Assembly: GCF_020181655.1 (NCBI RefSeq)
Contig: NZ_CP084032.1
Location: 3,720,001-3,784,000 of the forward strand
Direction: 5' to 3'
Origin: Pectobacterium colocasium
GTDB taxonomy: Bacteria > Pseudomonadota > Gammaproteobacteria > Enterobacterales > Enterobacteriaceae
DNA length: 64,000 nucleotides
The notes beneath the pieces are model-generated. The model saw only the letters and a program-made list of their open reading frames with translations, did no database searches and was not told the origin of the DNA. Both the position numbers and the translations under genes were made by a program. Positions 18,713 to 28,006 of the stretch are shown here, one piece after another (positions within the stretch are counted from its first letter, which is position 1; each line of letters opens with the position of its first letter).

Positions 18713-20127
18713 GTTTATACGCGAGAAGCGCGCCCTCATCGTTATCGATCCGACAGATTCAACAAGGTTTGCAGGCTGGCACGTTCTCCGCGAAGGAGCT
18801 TGCACAACAGACGCTGGACGCCATTGAGCAGGCTAACCCCACCATTAATGCCTATACCCATGTCACCGGCGAACGCATGCTGGCAGAGGCTGAACATCTG
18901 GATGCTAGCCGTCAACGCGGAGAAAGTTTGCCAGCGCTGGCCGGTGTACCTTACGCCGTAAAGAATCTGTTTGACGTCAGCGGTGAAACCACGCTAGCAG
19001 GTGCCGAACTTCTCAGCCAGCGCCCGCCCGCGACACAAGATGCCTTTGCCATCCGCCAGCTTGCCAGCCGGGGCGCGCTGCTGTCCGGCATGTTGAATAT
19101 GGATGCCTACGCCTATGGCTTTACCACCGAAAACAGTCATTACGGCGCTACGCATAACCCGCTTGATACACAGCGCATCGCTGGCGGCTCGTCTGGCGGA
19201 TCGGCGGCGGCGGTAGCGGCGGGACTGGTTAATTTCACGCTGGGTAGCGACACCAACGGTTCAATCCGTGTGCCGTCGTCGCTATGCGGTATTTTCGGAC
19301 TGAAGCCAACATTTGGCCGTTTATCGCGTCACGGTAGCCACCCGTTTGTCGCCAGCCTCGACCACATCGGCCCCTTGGCGCGCCGTACAGACGATCTGGC
19401 GTTAGTGTTTGATGCACTACAAGGCCGCGATGAGAAAGACCGTTTTCAGGCCGAACGAGAAACGCAGCAGACGGCCACACAGTTAGAAGCGGGCAGCGAC
19501 GGATTGCGCTACGCGGTACTGGATGGCTATTTCTCCACATGGGCCAACGAGGAGGCCAACGCCGCCGTTCGTCAGATCGCACAGGCGCTGGGCGCACAGA
19601 ACAGCCTGACGCTCACCGATGCCGCACTGGCACGCAGCGCCGCCTTTATTCTGTCGGCCAGCGAAGGAGGAAATCAGTATCTACCCGCCTTACGCACACA
19701 GCCTGAACGCTTCGAGCCACTGTCACGCGAGCGGCTGCTGGCTGGTGCGATGATCCCCGCCGCCTGGTATGTGCAGGCTCAGCGCTTCCGTCACGCTTTT
19801 CGTCAACAGGCGCTGGCATTGTTTGAACACACCGACCTGCTGATCGCCCCCGCGACACCCTGCTCCGCCACACTCATCGGGCAGGACACCATGCGCATTA
19901 ATGATACCGACCTGCCCGTCCGCGCCAATATGGGCATGTTGACACAGCCGATCTCTTTCGTCGGTCTGCCTGTCGTGACGGTGCCGGTGGCGACCGCAAA
20001 CGGTCTGCCAATCGGCGTGCAGATTATTGCCGCACCGTGGCGTGAGGATCTGTGTTTGCGGACGGCGTGGGCGCTTGAGCAGCAGGGCATCACCTATACA
20101 GTAGAGGAAAGAAAATATGTTACCTGA
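18709..20127 (+). CDS. hpxY: AtzE-family amidase HpxY
   Basis: This amidase-signature enzyme has 472 residues. The Ser-cisSer-Lys triad is Lys85 (PYAVKNLFD), a cis-Ser at 161/162 (AGGSSGGS) and the nucleophile Ser185 (GSDTNGSIRVP). In the hpx pathway it is implicated in oxalurate breakdown toward oxamate, together with HpxX and HpxZ; its exact substrate is not visible from sequence. It overlaps hpxX by four and hpxZ by eleven bases. Confidence 0.91.
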   Translation: MSLYARSAPSSLSIRQIQQGLQAGTFSAKELAQQTLDAIEQANPTINAYTHVTGERMLAEAEHLDASRQRGESLPALAGVPYAVKNLFDVSGETTLAGAELLSQRPPATQDAFAIRQLASRGALLSGMLNMDAYAYGFTTENSHYGATHNPLDTQRIAGGSSGGSAAAVAAGLVNFTLGSDTNGSIRVPSSLCGIFGLKPTFGRLSRHGSHPFVASLDHIGPLARRTDDLALVFDALQGRDEKDRFQAERETQQTATQLEAGSDGLRYAVLDGYFSTWANEEANAAVRQIAQALGAQNSLTLTDAALARSAAFILSASEGGNQYLPALRTQPERFEPLSRERLLAGAMIPAAWYVQAQRFRHAFRQQALALFEHTDLLIAPATPCSATLIGQDTMRINDTDLPVRANMGMLTQPISFVGLPVVTVPVATANGLPIGVQIIAAPWREDLCLRTAWALEQQGITYTVEERKYVT

Positions 20128-20503
20128 GGATATTAACCAGCCGGATGTGCTGGTCGACGTGACAGAAGCGTTCTATCGCTACGAAAAAGCCTTAACCGGT
20201 AATGACATTGCGATACTGGATGAACTGTTCTGGCACGATGAAAAAACGGTGCGCTATGGCGCGGGAGAAAACCTGTACGGGATTGAGGAAATTCGCGCCT
20301 TTCGCCTCGCTCGCCCCTCTGCCGGTCTGGATAGAACGCTGCGTAATACCGTTATCACGACCTACGGACATGATATGGCTGTCGCCAGCACGGAATTCAC
20401 CCGCGCAGGCAGCACGAAGATTGGTCGCCAAATGCAAACCTGGGTAAAAATGCCGGAAGGCTGGCGCATTGTCGCCGCCCACGTCAGCCTGATGAGCGAG
20501 TGA
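20117..20503 (+). CDS. hpxZ: Oxalurate catabolism protein HpxZ (SnoaL-like fold)
   Basis: The 128-residue protein is related to DUF3225/SnoaL-like proteins. It contains YRYEKALTGNDIAILDELFW, GAGENLYGIEEIRAFR and a C-terminal WVKMPEGWRIVAAHVS. It is the last gene of hpxWXYZ. Genetic work in Klebsiella links hpxZ to oxalurate use, but its biochemical role is uncertain. Confidence 0.9.
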   Translation: MLPEDINQPDVLVDVTEAFYRYEKALTGNDIAILDELFWHDEKTVRYGAGENLYGIEEIRAFRLARPSAGLDRTLRNTVITTYGHDMAVASTEFTRAGSTKIGRQMQTWVKMPEGWRIVAAHVSLMSE

Positions 20504-20542
20504 TGGAGGGGGATTTCCCCCTCCTGTTACTGAGTAGATACT

Positions 20543-20935
20543 TCAAGGCTGACGGTGATAGACCGCTTCAATATTGTATCCATCGGGATCGTGCACGAAT
20601 GCGGCGTAATAATTCTGATGATAATTCGGACGTAATCCCGGCGGCCCATTATCTCTGCCTCCCGCCGCTATCGCGGCAGAAAAAAACGCTTCCACCCGCT
20701 CTCGCGAGGCGGCGCTGAACGCAAAATGCACTGCCGGGCAGGGCTCGCCCTTTGACTGGTAAATCCAGAATTCACCACCGGGATCGCTTGATTGACCATA
20801 CCCTTCCGTTACCGCAAAACTGACGGCGAATGACATATCCTTAATCAGGCAATAACCCAACGGCTTGAGTGCCGCTTCATAGAAGTGCCGGCTGCGGGCA
20901 ATATCCCTCACCGGGATGCTCAGGTGATCTAACAC
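20543..20935 (-). CDS. VOC-family (glyoxalase/dioxygenase-like) protein
   Basis: The 130-residue protein has the paired beta-alpha-beta-beta-beta modules of the vicinal oxygen chelate superfamily. MLDHLSIPVRDIARSRHFYE starts module one and PAVHFAFSAASRERVEAFF starts module two; AAFVHDPDGYNIEAVYH is the terminal metal-site strand. Such proteins include glyoxalases, fosfomycin-resistance enzymes and dioxygenases, and nothing here fixes the substrate. It converges on hpxZ. Confidence 0.82.
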   Translation of the reverse strand: MLDHLSIPVRDIARSRHFYEAALKPLGYCLIKDMSFAVSFAVTEGYGQSSDPGGEFWIYQSKGEPCPAVHFAFSAASRERVEAFFSAAIAAGGRDNGPPGLRPNYHQNYYAAFVHDPDGYNIEAVYHRQP

Positions 20936-21629
20936 GTTAACCTCTTTCGATAGTCATTATGAATGAAGTCGTGATGGATGATAACCAGCCACTATAACCA
21001 TAATTTTCACATGGATAACATGATCGCGATCGGCAAAATAGAAAGGCGCGATAGCTGGCAAAACAGCTTATCAAATCCGCATTACTACCCTGCTTTTATT
21101 TCCCCTGTATTTCCTCTGAATATGACAAATATATTATTCAGAACACTCTCATTTATTGGTGAGAATTAACACTATCATTTCACCCATTATATCTTTGCTA
21201 TACTGTATAAAATACCGACAGTTATCATAAGTAAAAAATCTATTTATGTCGGCCTATTTGGGTGCCTACAAGCCAAAAAAAGTGATTTATTCACCCTATT
21301 ATTCGATTAGTGGAATTCACTATAAATCGCGGTTTATCCATAATCAGAAAAGGTTATATCCCCCGCGAATACGTCACGTAAAAGTTAACAGGTAACGTAC
21401 TGTTATAAAAATAATTACCTTCAAAACAGAAATCATAAAGATCGCGTAAATCATGAGGATAACACAGCATCAATAGCACTTCAGATATCGCTAGAATTAG
21501 CCCAGCCAGAACCCCTACCGAGGCAATAAAGGGTTGTCTCAGAATCTGAGTATGGTAGGGTAGATTATGTTTAATCATTATCAGGGCTACGTTATAGAAT
21601 TATAAACGACACAGGAAAACAATAATTTC
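20936..21629. promoter_or_regulatory. Long AT-rich intergenic region upstream of proU
   Basis: About 690 AT-rich bases separate the VOC gene from proV. AT-rich DNA upstream of proU is expected, since the E. coli operon has osmotically controlled promoters silenced by H-NS. Promoter-like TATACT (21200-21205) is visible, but I cannot fix the start site. A possible small membrane-protein frame on the minus strand is listed separately. Confidence 0.5.
21354..21578 (-). CDS. Possible small membrane protein (74 aa)
   Basis: I do not recognise this frame. It would encode 74 residues with one strong hydrophobic segment (about residues 16-39, PFIASVGVLAGLILAISEVL) and an aromatic-rich C terminus. No convincing Shine-Dalgarno sequence precedes the ATG and the frame fills part of the proU control region. 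It could be a real small protein, a relic of a larger gene, or chance. Confidence 0.25.
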   Translation of the reverse strand: MIKHNLPYHTQILRQPFIASVGVLAGLILAISEVLLMLCYPHDLRDLYDFCFEGNYFYNSTLPVNFYVTYSRGI

Positions 21630-22832
21630 ATGGCAATTAAACTTGAAGTAAAGAATCTTTATAAGATATTTGGCGAGCACCCAGACAGAGCATTTAAACT
21701 GATTGATAAAGGCCTGAGCAAGGATCAGGTATTTGAAAAAACAGGGCTTACTGTCGGGGTAAAAGATGCCAGTCTGGCCATTGAAGAAGGCGAGATATTT
21801 GTCATCATGGGATTATCCGGTTCCGGCAAATCCACCATGGTACGCCTTCTCAATCGTCTGATAGAACCCACTCGGGGTCAGGTGCTGATCGACGGTGAGG
21901 ATATCGCTAAAATATCCGATACCGCGCTGCGCGACGTGCGCCGCAAGAAGATCAGTATGGTGTTCCAGTCCTTTGCGCTAATGCCGCACCTGAATATTCT
22001 CAGCAACACCGCGTTTGGTATGGAGCTCGCTGGCGTGCCGAAAGCAGAGCGTGAGCAAAAAGCACTGGATGCCTTACAGCAGGTCGGTCTTGAAGCCTAC
22101 GCCGCGTCTTACCCGGATGAGTTATCAGGCGGGATGCGCCAGCGTGTCGGCCTGGCTCGCGCATTAGCGAACGACCCCGATATCCTGCTGATGGATGAGG
22201 CATTCTCCGCACTCGATCCGCTGATCCGTACTGAAATGCAGGATGAGTTGATCAAACTCCAGTCTCGTCATCAACGCACTATCGTCTTTATCTCGCACGA
22301 TCTGGATGAAGCGATGCGCATCGGTGACCGGATTGCCATCATGCACGGCGGTGAAGTGATTCAGGTCGGTACGCCCGATGAGATCCTGAATAACCCGGCC
22401 AATGACTACGTGCGCACCTTTTTCCGCGGTGTCGATATCAGCCACGTGTTTAGCGCCAAAGATATCGCCCGTCGCCGCCCGGTCACCCTAATCCGTAAAA
22501 CCCCCGGCGTAGGCCCACGTTCTGCGCTGAAAATCCTTCAGGACGAAGACCGTGATTACGGCTATGTGCTAGAAGGCGGAAAACGCTTCATTGGCGTTGT
22601 GTCTATTGATTCACTGAAGCAGGCGCTGAAAGAACAGCAGCCGCTGGAACAGGCGTTACTGCCCGAACCTGCTCCCGTGCCCGCAGATATGTCACTCAAC
22701 GAGCTGATTTCTCAGGTCGCACAGGCTCCCTGTGCCGTCCCTGTCGTCGGCGAAAATCACGAGTACATTGGCATCATTTCCAAAGGAATGTTGCTACAGG
22801 CACTGGATAAGGAAGGAGTGACCAATGAGTAA
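21630..22832 (+). CDS. proV: Glycine betaine/proline ABC importer ATPase
   Basis: This is the ATPase of the osmoregulated ProU system. The 400-residue protein has Walker [10 protein letters not shown], signature [10 protein letters not shown] and Walker [11 protein letters not shown]-terminal regulatory region contains CBS-like repeats ([21 protein letters not shown]). The start context ACAGGAAAAC precedes the ATG. It overlaps proW by eight bases. Expression is expected to rise at high osmolarity. Confidence 0.97.
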   Translation: MAIKLEVKNLYKIFGEHPDRAFKLIDKGLSKDQVFEKTGLTVGVKDASLAIEEGEIFVIMGLSGSGKSTMVRLLNRLIEPTRGQVLIDGEDIAKISDTALRDVRRKKISMVFQSFALMPHLNILSNTAFGMELAGVPKAEREQKALDALQQVGLEAYAASYPDELSGGMRQRVGLARALANDPDILLMDEAFSALDPLIRTEMQDELIKLQSRHQRTIVFISHDLDEAMRIGDRIAIMHGGEVIQVGTPDEILNNPANDYVRTFFRGVDISHVFSAKDIARRRPVTLIRKTPGVGPRSALKILQDEDRDYGYVLEGGKRFIGVVSIDSLKQALKEQQPLEQALLPEPAPVPADMSLNELISQVAQAPCAVPVVGENHEYIGIISKGMLLQALDKEGVTNE

Positions 22833-24090
22833 ATCAACGTCAAACCCGTGGGATACCACCACCACACAAAACCAGCCCGCCGATCAAGGCGCGGCCTCTC
22901 AACAGGGCAATACCACGCCAAACGATCCGTGGGCAACCAGCACGCAGAATGCGCCAGCCGATTCTGCCCCAGTCCAACATAACGCGACGGCAGATAGCGC
23001 CCCGCAGGGCGATCCCTGGTCCACCAGCGCGCCAGCTCAGGATACACCGGCTAACGGCAGCGATGCCTGGAATAGCGCACCGGCTCCTGATGGTTCCGCC
23101 GATGCTGCCCATCAGGCTGCTCAGTCCGGTAGCGACTGGCTGAACAACGCCGCCCCCGCGACGCCCGAGCATTTCAACCTGCTCGATCCGTTTAAGGACA
23201 CGCTAATCCCGCTGGACAACTGGGTCACCCACGGTATCGACTGGCTTGTGCTGCACTTCAGGCCTGTTTTTCAGGGCGTTCGCGTCCCGGTCGATTTTAT
23301 TCTGGGCGGCTTCCAGCAATTTCTGCTGGGGATGCCAGCGCCAATCGCCATTCTGGTGTTTTCGCTGCTTGCCTGGCAGATGTCCAGCCTCGGCATGGGG
23401 GTCGCCACCCTGCTGTCGCTGATCGCCATTGGTGCCATTGGCGCCTGGTCGCAGGCCATGATCACGCTGGCTCTGGTGCTCACCGCACTGTTCTTCTGTG
23501 TGCTCATCGGGCTACCCATGGGGATCTGGCTGGCGCGTAGCGAACGAGCCGCGAAGTTTATTCGTCCCTTGCTGGATGCCATGCAGACCACGCCCGCGTT
23601 TGTCTATCTGGTGCCTATCGTCATGCTGTTCGGTATCGGTAACGTGCCGGGCGTCGTAGTGACCATCATCTTTGCCCTGCCGCCGATTATTCGCTTAACG
23701 ATTCTGGGTATTCGTCAGGTTCCGGCCGATTTGATCGAAGCCGCGGAATCCTTCGGTGCCAGCCCGCGTCAGATGCTGTTTAAGGTTCAGCTTCCGCTGG
23801 CGATGCCAACCATCATGGCAGGCGTTAACCAAACGCTGATGCTGGCACTGTCGATGGTGGTGATCGCCTCGATGATCGCCGTGGGTGGTCTGGGTCAGAT
23901 GGTACTGCGCGGCATTGGCCGTCTGGATATGGGACTGGCTGCCGTCGGCGGTGTCGGGATCGTTATTCTGGCAATTATTCTTGACCGTCTGACTCAGTCT
24001 CTGGGACGCGATCGCCGCAGCAAGGGCAACAAAAGCTGGTATGCCAGCGGCCCGATTGGCCTGCTGACCCGTCCTTTCATCAAGCCATAA
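22825..24090 (+). CDS. proW: Glycine betaine/proline ABC importer permease
   Basis: This is the membrane permease of ProU, with the EAA loop at [20 protein letters not shown]. The 421-residue protein is about 65 residues longer than E. coli ProW. The excess lies in the cytoplasmic N terminus (about residues 1-115), which is rich in Ala, Gln, Pro and Asp and repeats a (D/N)-P-W-x-T motif (NPWDTT, DPWATS, DPWSTS). From [17 protein letters not shown] onward it follows the family closely. Confidence 0.96.
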   Translation: MSKSTSNPWDTTTTQNQPADQGAASQQGNTTPNDPWATSTQNAPADSAPVQHNATADSAPQGDPWSTSAPAQDTPANGSDAWNSAPAPDGSADAAHQAAQSGSDWLNNAAPATPEHFNLLDPFKDTLIPLDNWVTHGIDWLVLHFRPVFQGVRVPVDFILGGFQQFLLGMPAPIAILVFSLLAWQMSSLGMGVATLLSLIAIGAIGAWSQAMITLALVLTALFFCVLIGLPMGIWLARSERAAKFIRPLLDAMQTTPAFVYLVPIVMLFGIGNVPGVVVTIIFALPPIIRLTILGIRQVPADLIEAAESFGASPRQMLFKVQLPLAMPTIMAGVNQTLMLALSMVVIASMIAVGGLGQMVLRGIGRLDMGLAAVGGVGIVILAIILDRLTQSLGRDRRSKGNKSWYASGPIGLLTRPFIKP

Positions 24091-24098
24091 CGCTCGTC

Positions 24099-24128
24099 CC
24101 GTTTGTCTGGCACGCGTCAGACAAACGG
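24099..24128 (+). promoter_or_regulatory. Intercistronic hairpin between proW and proX
   Basis: CCGTTTGTCTG (24099-24109) pairs perfectly with CAGACAAACGG (24118-24128) around an 8-base loop. No T-run follows, so it is more likely an mRNA processing or stability element than a terminator. It could help set the amount of ProX relative to ProVW. Confidence 0.6.
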
Positions 24129-24213
24129 CGACATTCACTATTCGTTTTATCCGTAATATTCATTTTATTAGCAACATTCACGAATCAACACACGATAAAA
24201 AACAGAGGGAATC

Positions 24214-25221
24214 ATGATGCGTAACACCACACTTTGGGCTGCCGCCCTGACGACCACACTGTTGAGTACATACGTTTACGCTGCTGACACCGCACAACCG
24301 GGGAAAGGTATTTCCGTTATCCCGGTGCAAAGTACCATCTCCGAAGAAACATTCCAGACGCTGCTGGTCAGCCGCGCGTTAGAAAAGCTGGGCTATGACG
24401 TGCAGCCTCCCCGTGAAGTGGACTACAACGTGGCCTACACGTCGATCGCCTCCGGCGATGCGACATTTATTGCTGTGAATTGGGATCCGCTGCATGCCGA
24501 CCAATATAAAGCCGCAGGCGGGGATGCGAAGTTCTACCGTCAGGGTGAATATGTCTCCGGTGCCGCACAGGGTTACCTGATCGATAAGAAAACGGCTGAA
24601 AAATACAAAATCACCAATATTGCGCAGTTAAAAGATCCGAAAATCGCCAAGCTGTTTGATACCAACGGCGACGGCAAAGCCGACCTGACGGGCTGTACGC
24701 CGGGCTGGGGATGCGAAGCGGTCATCAATCACCACCTTCCTGCCTATGGCTTAAGCAACACGGTTGAGCATAATCAGGGTAACTATGCTGCGATGATCGC
24801 CGACACCATCACCCGTTATAAAGAAGGCAAGCCGATCCTGTACTACACCTGGACGCCATACTGGGTGAGTGACGTGCTGGTGCCGGGACGTGACGTGGTG
24901 TGGTTGCAGGTACCGTTCTCTTCTCAACCGGGAGAAATGAAAGGCGTCAGCACCAAGTTGCCTAACGGCGCCGACTACGGCTTCCCGGTTAACAACATGA
25001 GAATTGCGGCAAATAAGGCATGGGCAGAGAAAAACCCGGCAGCCGCGAAGCTGTTCGCCATCATGAAACTGCCGATTGCCGATGTGAATGCGCAGAACCT
25101 GCGTATGCATGAAGGTCAGGGTTCACAACAGGATATCGAGCGTCATGTTGATGGCTGGATCAAAGCCCACCAGCAGTTGTTTGACGGCTGGGTGAAAACC
25201 GCCGCTGACGCCGCAAAATAA
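24214..25221 (+). CDS. proX: Periplasmic glycine betaine-binding protein
   Basis: This is the substrate-binding protein of ProU, 335 residues. The signal peptide ends near [10 protein letters not shown]. It has the Trp-rich betaine pocket segments [23 protein letters not shown] and the CTPGWGC disulfide region. It is followed by a strong terminator that closes the proVWX operon. Confidence 0.97.
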   Translation: MMRNTTLWAAALTTTLLSTYVYAADTAQPGKGISVIPVQSTISEETFQTLLVSRALEKLGYDVQPPREVDYNVAYTSIASGDATFIAVNWDPLHADQYKAAGGDAKFYRQGEYVSGAAQGYLIDKKTAEKYKITNIAQLKDPKIAKLFDTNGDGKADLTGCTPGWGCEAVINHHLPAYGLSNTVEHNQGNYAAMIADTITRYKEGKPILYYTWTPYWVSDVLVPGRDVVWLQVPFSSQPGEMKGVSTKLPNGADYGFPVNNMRIAANKAWAEKNPAAAKLFAIMKLPIADVNAQNLRMHEGQGSQQDIERHVDGWIKAHQQLFDGWVKTAADAAK

Positions 25222-25235
25222 TCACCTTGTAGATG

Positions 25236-25266
25236 AGCGCCCTTTCTAACAAAAGGGCGCTTTTTA
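25236..25266 (+). terminator. Terminator of proVWX
   Basis: AGCGCCCTTT pairs with AAAGGGCGCT around a short loop and is followed by TTTTATT. It lies 14 bases after the proX stop and 14 bases before the end of the convergent lactonase-like gene. Confidence 0.9.
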
Positions 25267-25280
25267 TTGAGGAATAGCAA

Positions 25281-26441
25281 TTACGGCAGGTTAACAATTT
25301 CGACCCAGTTCGCACCTTTTCCAGTCGGGTATTGCCCGACGCGTACTAAATCCCCGTTGTCCTGATTGATGCGATACACCGACAGCGATGTCGATTTTTC
25401 ACCGCTGGCGATCAAGAATTTCCCACTTGGATCGATCTGAATACCGCGCGGCTGCGTTTCTGTCGGGTAGCGCGTAATGTATTTCAACTGGCCGGTTTTC
25501 GGTTCTACCCGCAGCAGCGTAATCGTGCTTTTGGTGCGCTCCGATACGTACAGGAATTTTCCATTTGGCGTCAGACGTAAATCGGCACTCCAGATCTGCG
25601 GTCGGCTGTCGGCGTTCTTTTTATCCGGTGTGATCGTTCCCGCCCGCATGCCAGCATCGGCCGGAACGGTGTCCGTGTAATCCAGTAACGTCAGTTGCCC
25701 CGTCTTTTCATTCAACGCCAGACGCGCGACAGTGCCAGACAACTCATTGCTCACATAGAGCGTTTTGTTATCTGGCGATAACACCAGATGGCGAGGCCCG
25801 TTCCCCTCAGGCAGTTTAATTTCCGCCGGCTCATTCGGCGTCAACGTGCCCGTTTTCGCATCAAACCGGAACTGAACGATCTGATCGCTGCCCAGATTGC
25901 TGGCAAAGACGAACTTATTTTGGCGATCGGCAATAATACTGTGCGCCTTCTCCCCTGTCGGCACCACCGTGACCACGCTCGCGTTCACCTTGCCGTCTTT
26001 ATCAATCCCGTTAACCGCAACTTTATTACCACCGTACGAAGCGCTAAGCAGCCATTTTCCGGTGAAATCCGTCGAAAGATAAGCCATGCTGTCCGGTAGT
26101 TCCGCTTTGCCTAACGGGCTTAGGGCACCGCTTTTAGGATCGATTTTATAACTTACCGCCGAGTAGGGAATGCCGCGCGTGGCCGCATAGAGGAACGATT
26201 TATCCGGACTCACGGCCATCGGCATCACTTTCGCCCCTGCTGCCACTTTCCCGATAGCGGTCAATTCGCCGCTTTGCGTATTGAGTGTGTAGGCGTCAAT
26301 AGCACCGTCAGCGGCCGCCGAGACGTAAACGGCCGTTACCGCCTGCGCCCCCATCGACCACAGCGCTACGGCTGGCAGAAGTGCCCCCCCCATTAATACT
26401 GCAAGGCTTTTTTTCTTAACCACCTGATAATCCTTAAACAT
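25281..26441 (-). CDS. Exported lactonase-family seven-bladed beta-propeller protein
   Basis: The 386-residue protein has a signal peptide (about 1-34, ending GAQA) and repeated blade motifs such as VSPDKSFLYAA, LSPDNKTLYVSNE, LTPNGKFLYVSE and IDPSGKFLIAS. This is the pattern of the YbhE/6-phosphogluconolactonase-like family. Because it is exported it is unlikely to serve the pentose phosphate pathway; a role on an extracytoplasmic lactone or as a binding protein is possible. It is inserted between proX and ygaY relative to E. coli. Confidence 0.82.
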   Translation of the reverse strand: MFKDYQVVKKKSLAVLMGGALLPAVALWSMGAQAVTAVYVSAAADGAIDAYTLNTQSGELTAIGKVAAGAKVMPMAVSPDKSFLYAATRGIPYSAVSYKIDPKSGALSPLGKAELPDSMAYLSTDFTGKWLLSASYGGNKVAVNGIDKDGKVNASVVTVVPTGEKAHSIIADRQNKFVFASNLGSDQIVQFRFDAKTGTLTPNEPAEIKLPEGNGPRHLVLSPDNKTLYVSNELSGTVARLALNEKTGQLTLLDYTDTVPADAGMRAGTITPDKKNADSRPQIWSADLRLTPNGKFLYVSERTKSTITLLRVEPKTGQLKYITRYPTETQPRGIQIDPSGKFLIASGEKSTSLSVYRINQDNGDLVRVGQYPTGKGANWVEIVNLP

Positions 26442-26602
26442 ACTGTCCCCTGTCGATAGTGTGATAGCGATACGCTAAATCAATCCCAGAAAAAACGAAA
26501 TATCCCCGTCAGACATCAGACGTGTAAAGATATTCTGGCATCTCATTCGGCTCTGCCGGATACTATAGATTCTGCTTTTAACATCATATTAACGTTCACA
26601 CT

Positions 26603-27823
26603 ATGTCTCTTCAGCAACAATCTATCTCACCCCAGCCTCAACCAGGACTCAGCCTGTCGCTGACCCTGATTATGTCTGTCGCGACCGGCCTCGCCGTCGC
26701 CAGTAACTATTATGCCCAGCCGCTGTTGGAAACCATTGCCAGAGTCTTTGAGCTTTCCGTCAATCAGGCCGGGTTCATTGTCACCGCCGCACAGCTGGGT
26801 TATGCCGTCGGCCTGCTGTTTTTGGTTCCGTTGGGGGACATGTTTGAACGCCGGACGCTGATCGTCGGCATGACGTTACTCGCCGCAGGCGGGATGCTGC
26901 TCACCGCCTCCGCTCCCACGCTCTGGATAATGATTGCCGGTACGGCGTTAACCGGGCTGTTCTCCGTTGTCGCCCAGTTGCTGGTGCCGCTCGCCGCGAC
27001 GCTGGCGACGCCGGAAACGCGCGGTAAAGTGGTCGGCACGATTATGAGCGGTCTTCTGCTTGGCATTCTGCTGGCGCGTACCGTCGCGGGTGCGCTTGCT
27101 TCACTCGGCGACTGGCGCACTGTGTACTGGGTTGCCAGCACGCTGATGGTCATCATGGCATTGATTCTGTGGCGGGCACTGCCGCGTATTCCTCAGCAAA
27201 GCACGCTGAACTACCCGCAGTTGCTGATCTCAATCTTCCGACTGTTCTCCAACACCCCACTGCTGCGCACGCGCGCCATTCTGGGCTGCCTGTCCTTTGC
27301 CAACTTCAGCATTCTGTGGACGTCGATGGCCTTCCTGCTGGCTTCACCGCCATACGGTTATTCCGAAGGCGTAATCGGCCTGTTTGGTCTGGTTGGTGCC
27401 GCGGGAGCATTAGCAGCATCGCGCGCAGGGCGTCTGGTCGATCAGGGCAAAGCCAAGCCGACCACCAGCGTGGGGATTATCCTGCTTTTGCTGTCATGGG
27501 GCTGTATCGGGCTCGGCATTCATTCCATCGCGGCGCTGCTCATTGGTATCATCGTGCTGGATCTGGCGGTTCAGGGCGTGCACGTCACTAACCAGAGCGT
27601 CATCTACCGTATGATGCCTGAAGCACGTAACCGACTGACAGCCGGTTATATGACCAGCTACTTCATTGGCGGCGCGCTGGGTTCACTCCTTTCTGCCTCG
27701 GCTTATCAGCATTGGGGCTGGCTGGGTGTTTGTGGCGCGGGCGCGATTATCAGCCTGTTGAATCTGATGGTGTGGTGGCGAAGCCATCATCACGAGACGC
27801 AGGAAGCCATGTCGGCGCTGTAG
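26603..27823 (+). CDS. ygaY: Major facilitator superfamily transporter (YgaY-like)
   Basis: The 406-residue protein has twelve predicted membrane segments and the MFS signature between TM2 and TM3 (PLGDMFERRTLI). It lies between proU and ygaZ, where E. coli K-12 carries the broken gene ygaY; here the frame is intact. Related proteins are drug or sugar exporters. The substrate is unknown. Confidence 0.87.
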   Translation: MSLQQQSISPQPQPGLSLSLTLIMSVATGLAVASNYYAQPLLETIARVFELSVNQAGFIVTAAQLGYAVGLLFLVPLGDMFERRTLIVGMTLLAAGGMLLTASAPTLWIMIAGTALTGLFSVVAQLLVPLAATLATPETRGKVVGTIMSGLLLGILLARTVAGALASLGDWRTVYWVASTLMVIMALILWRALPRIPQQSTLNYPQLLISIFRLFSNTPLLRTRAILGCLSFANFSILWTSMAFLLASPPYGYSEGVIGLFGLVGAAGALAASRAGRLVDQGKAKPTTSVGIILLLLSWGCIGLGIHSIAALLIGIIVLDLAVQGVHVTNQSVIYRMMPEARNRLTAGYMTSYFIGGALGSLLSASAYQHWGWLGVCGAGAIISLLNLMVWWRSHHHETQEAMSAL

Positions 27824-27835
27824 CTCCTCGCGTTT

Positions 27836-27890
27836 GTCACTCTCCCGGTTGAGCCCTCTCCGTTGAGACCGTTTCTTCCGGGAAAGTGAC
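27836..27890. repeat. Long inverted repeat after ygaY
   Basis: GTCACTCTCCCGG (27836-27848) and CCGGGAAAGTGAC (27878-27890) pair over 13 bases with one mismatch, around a 29-base loop. No T-run follows. It lies between ygaY and the ygaZ leader and could be a weak terminator or a small repeat element. Confidence 0.55.
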
Positions 27891-28006
27891 GTCCGATACC
27901 ATTGCGCTGAAAATTATCACGTCCGTTTCGCAATAGCGTGAAATTCCGGTAACGCTTTGCTAGTGTTATCGATTAATTCCCTTTAAGTACAAAAAATATC
28001 AGGCCA

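Noticed and set aside
20978..21169. 63-codon frame upstream of proV
   Set aside because: No ribosome-binding site, no domain, and AT-rich composition unlike the neighbouring genes.
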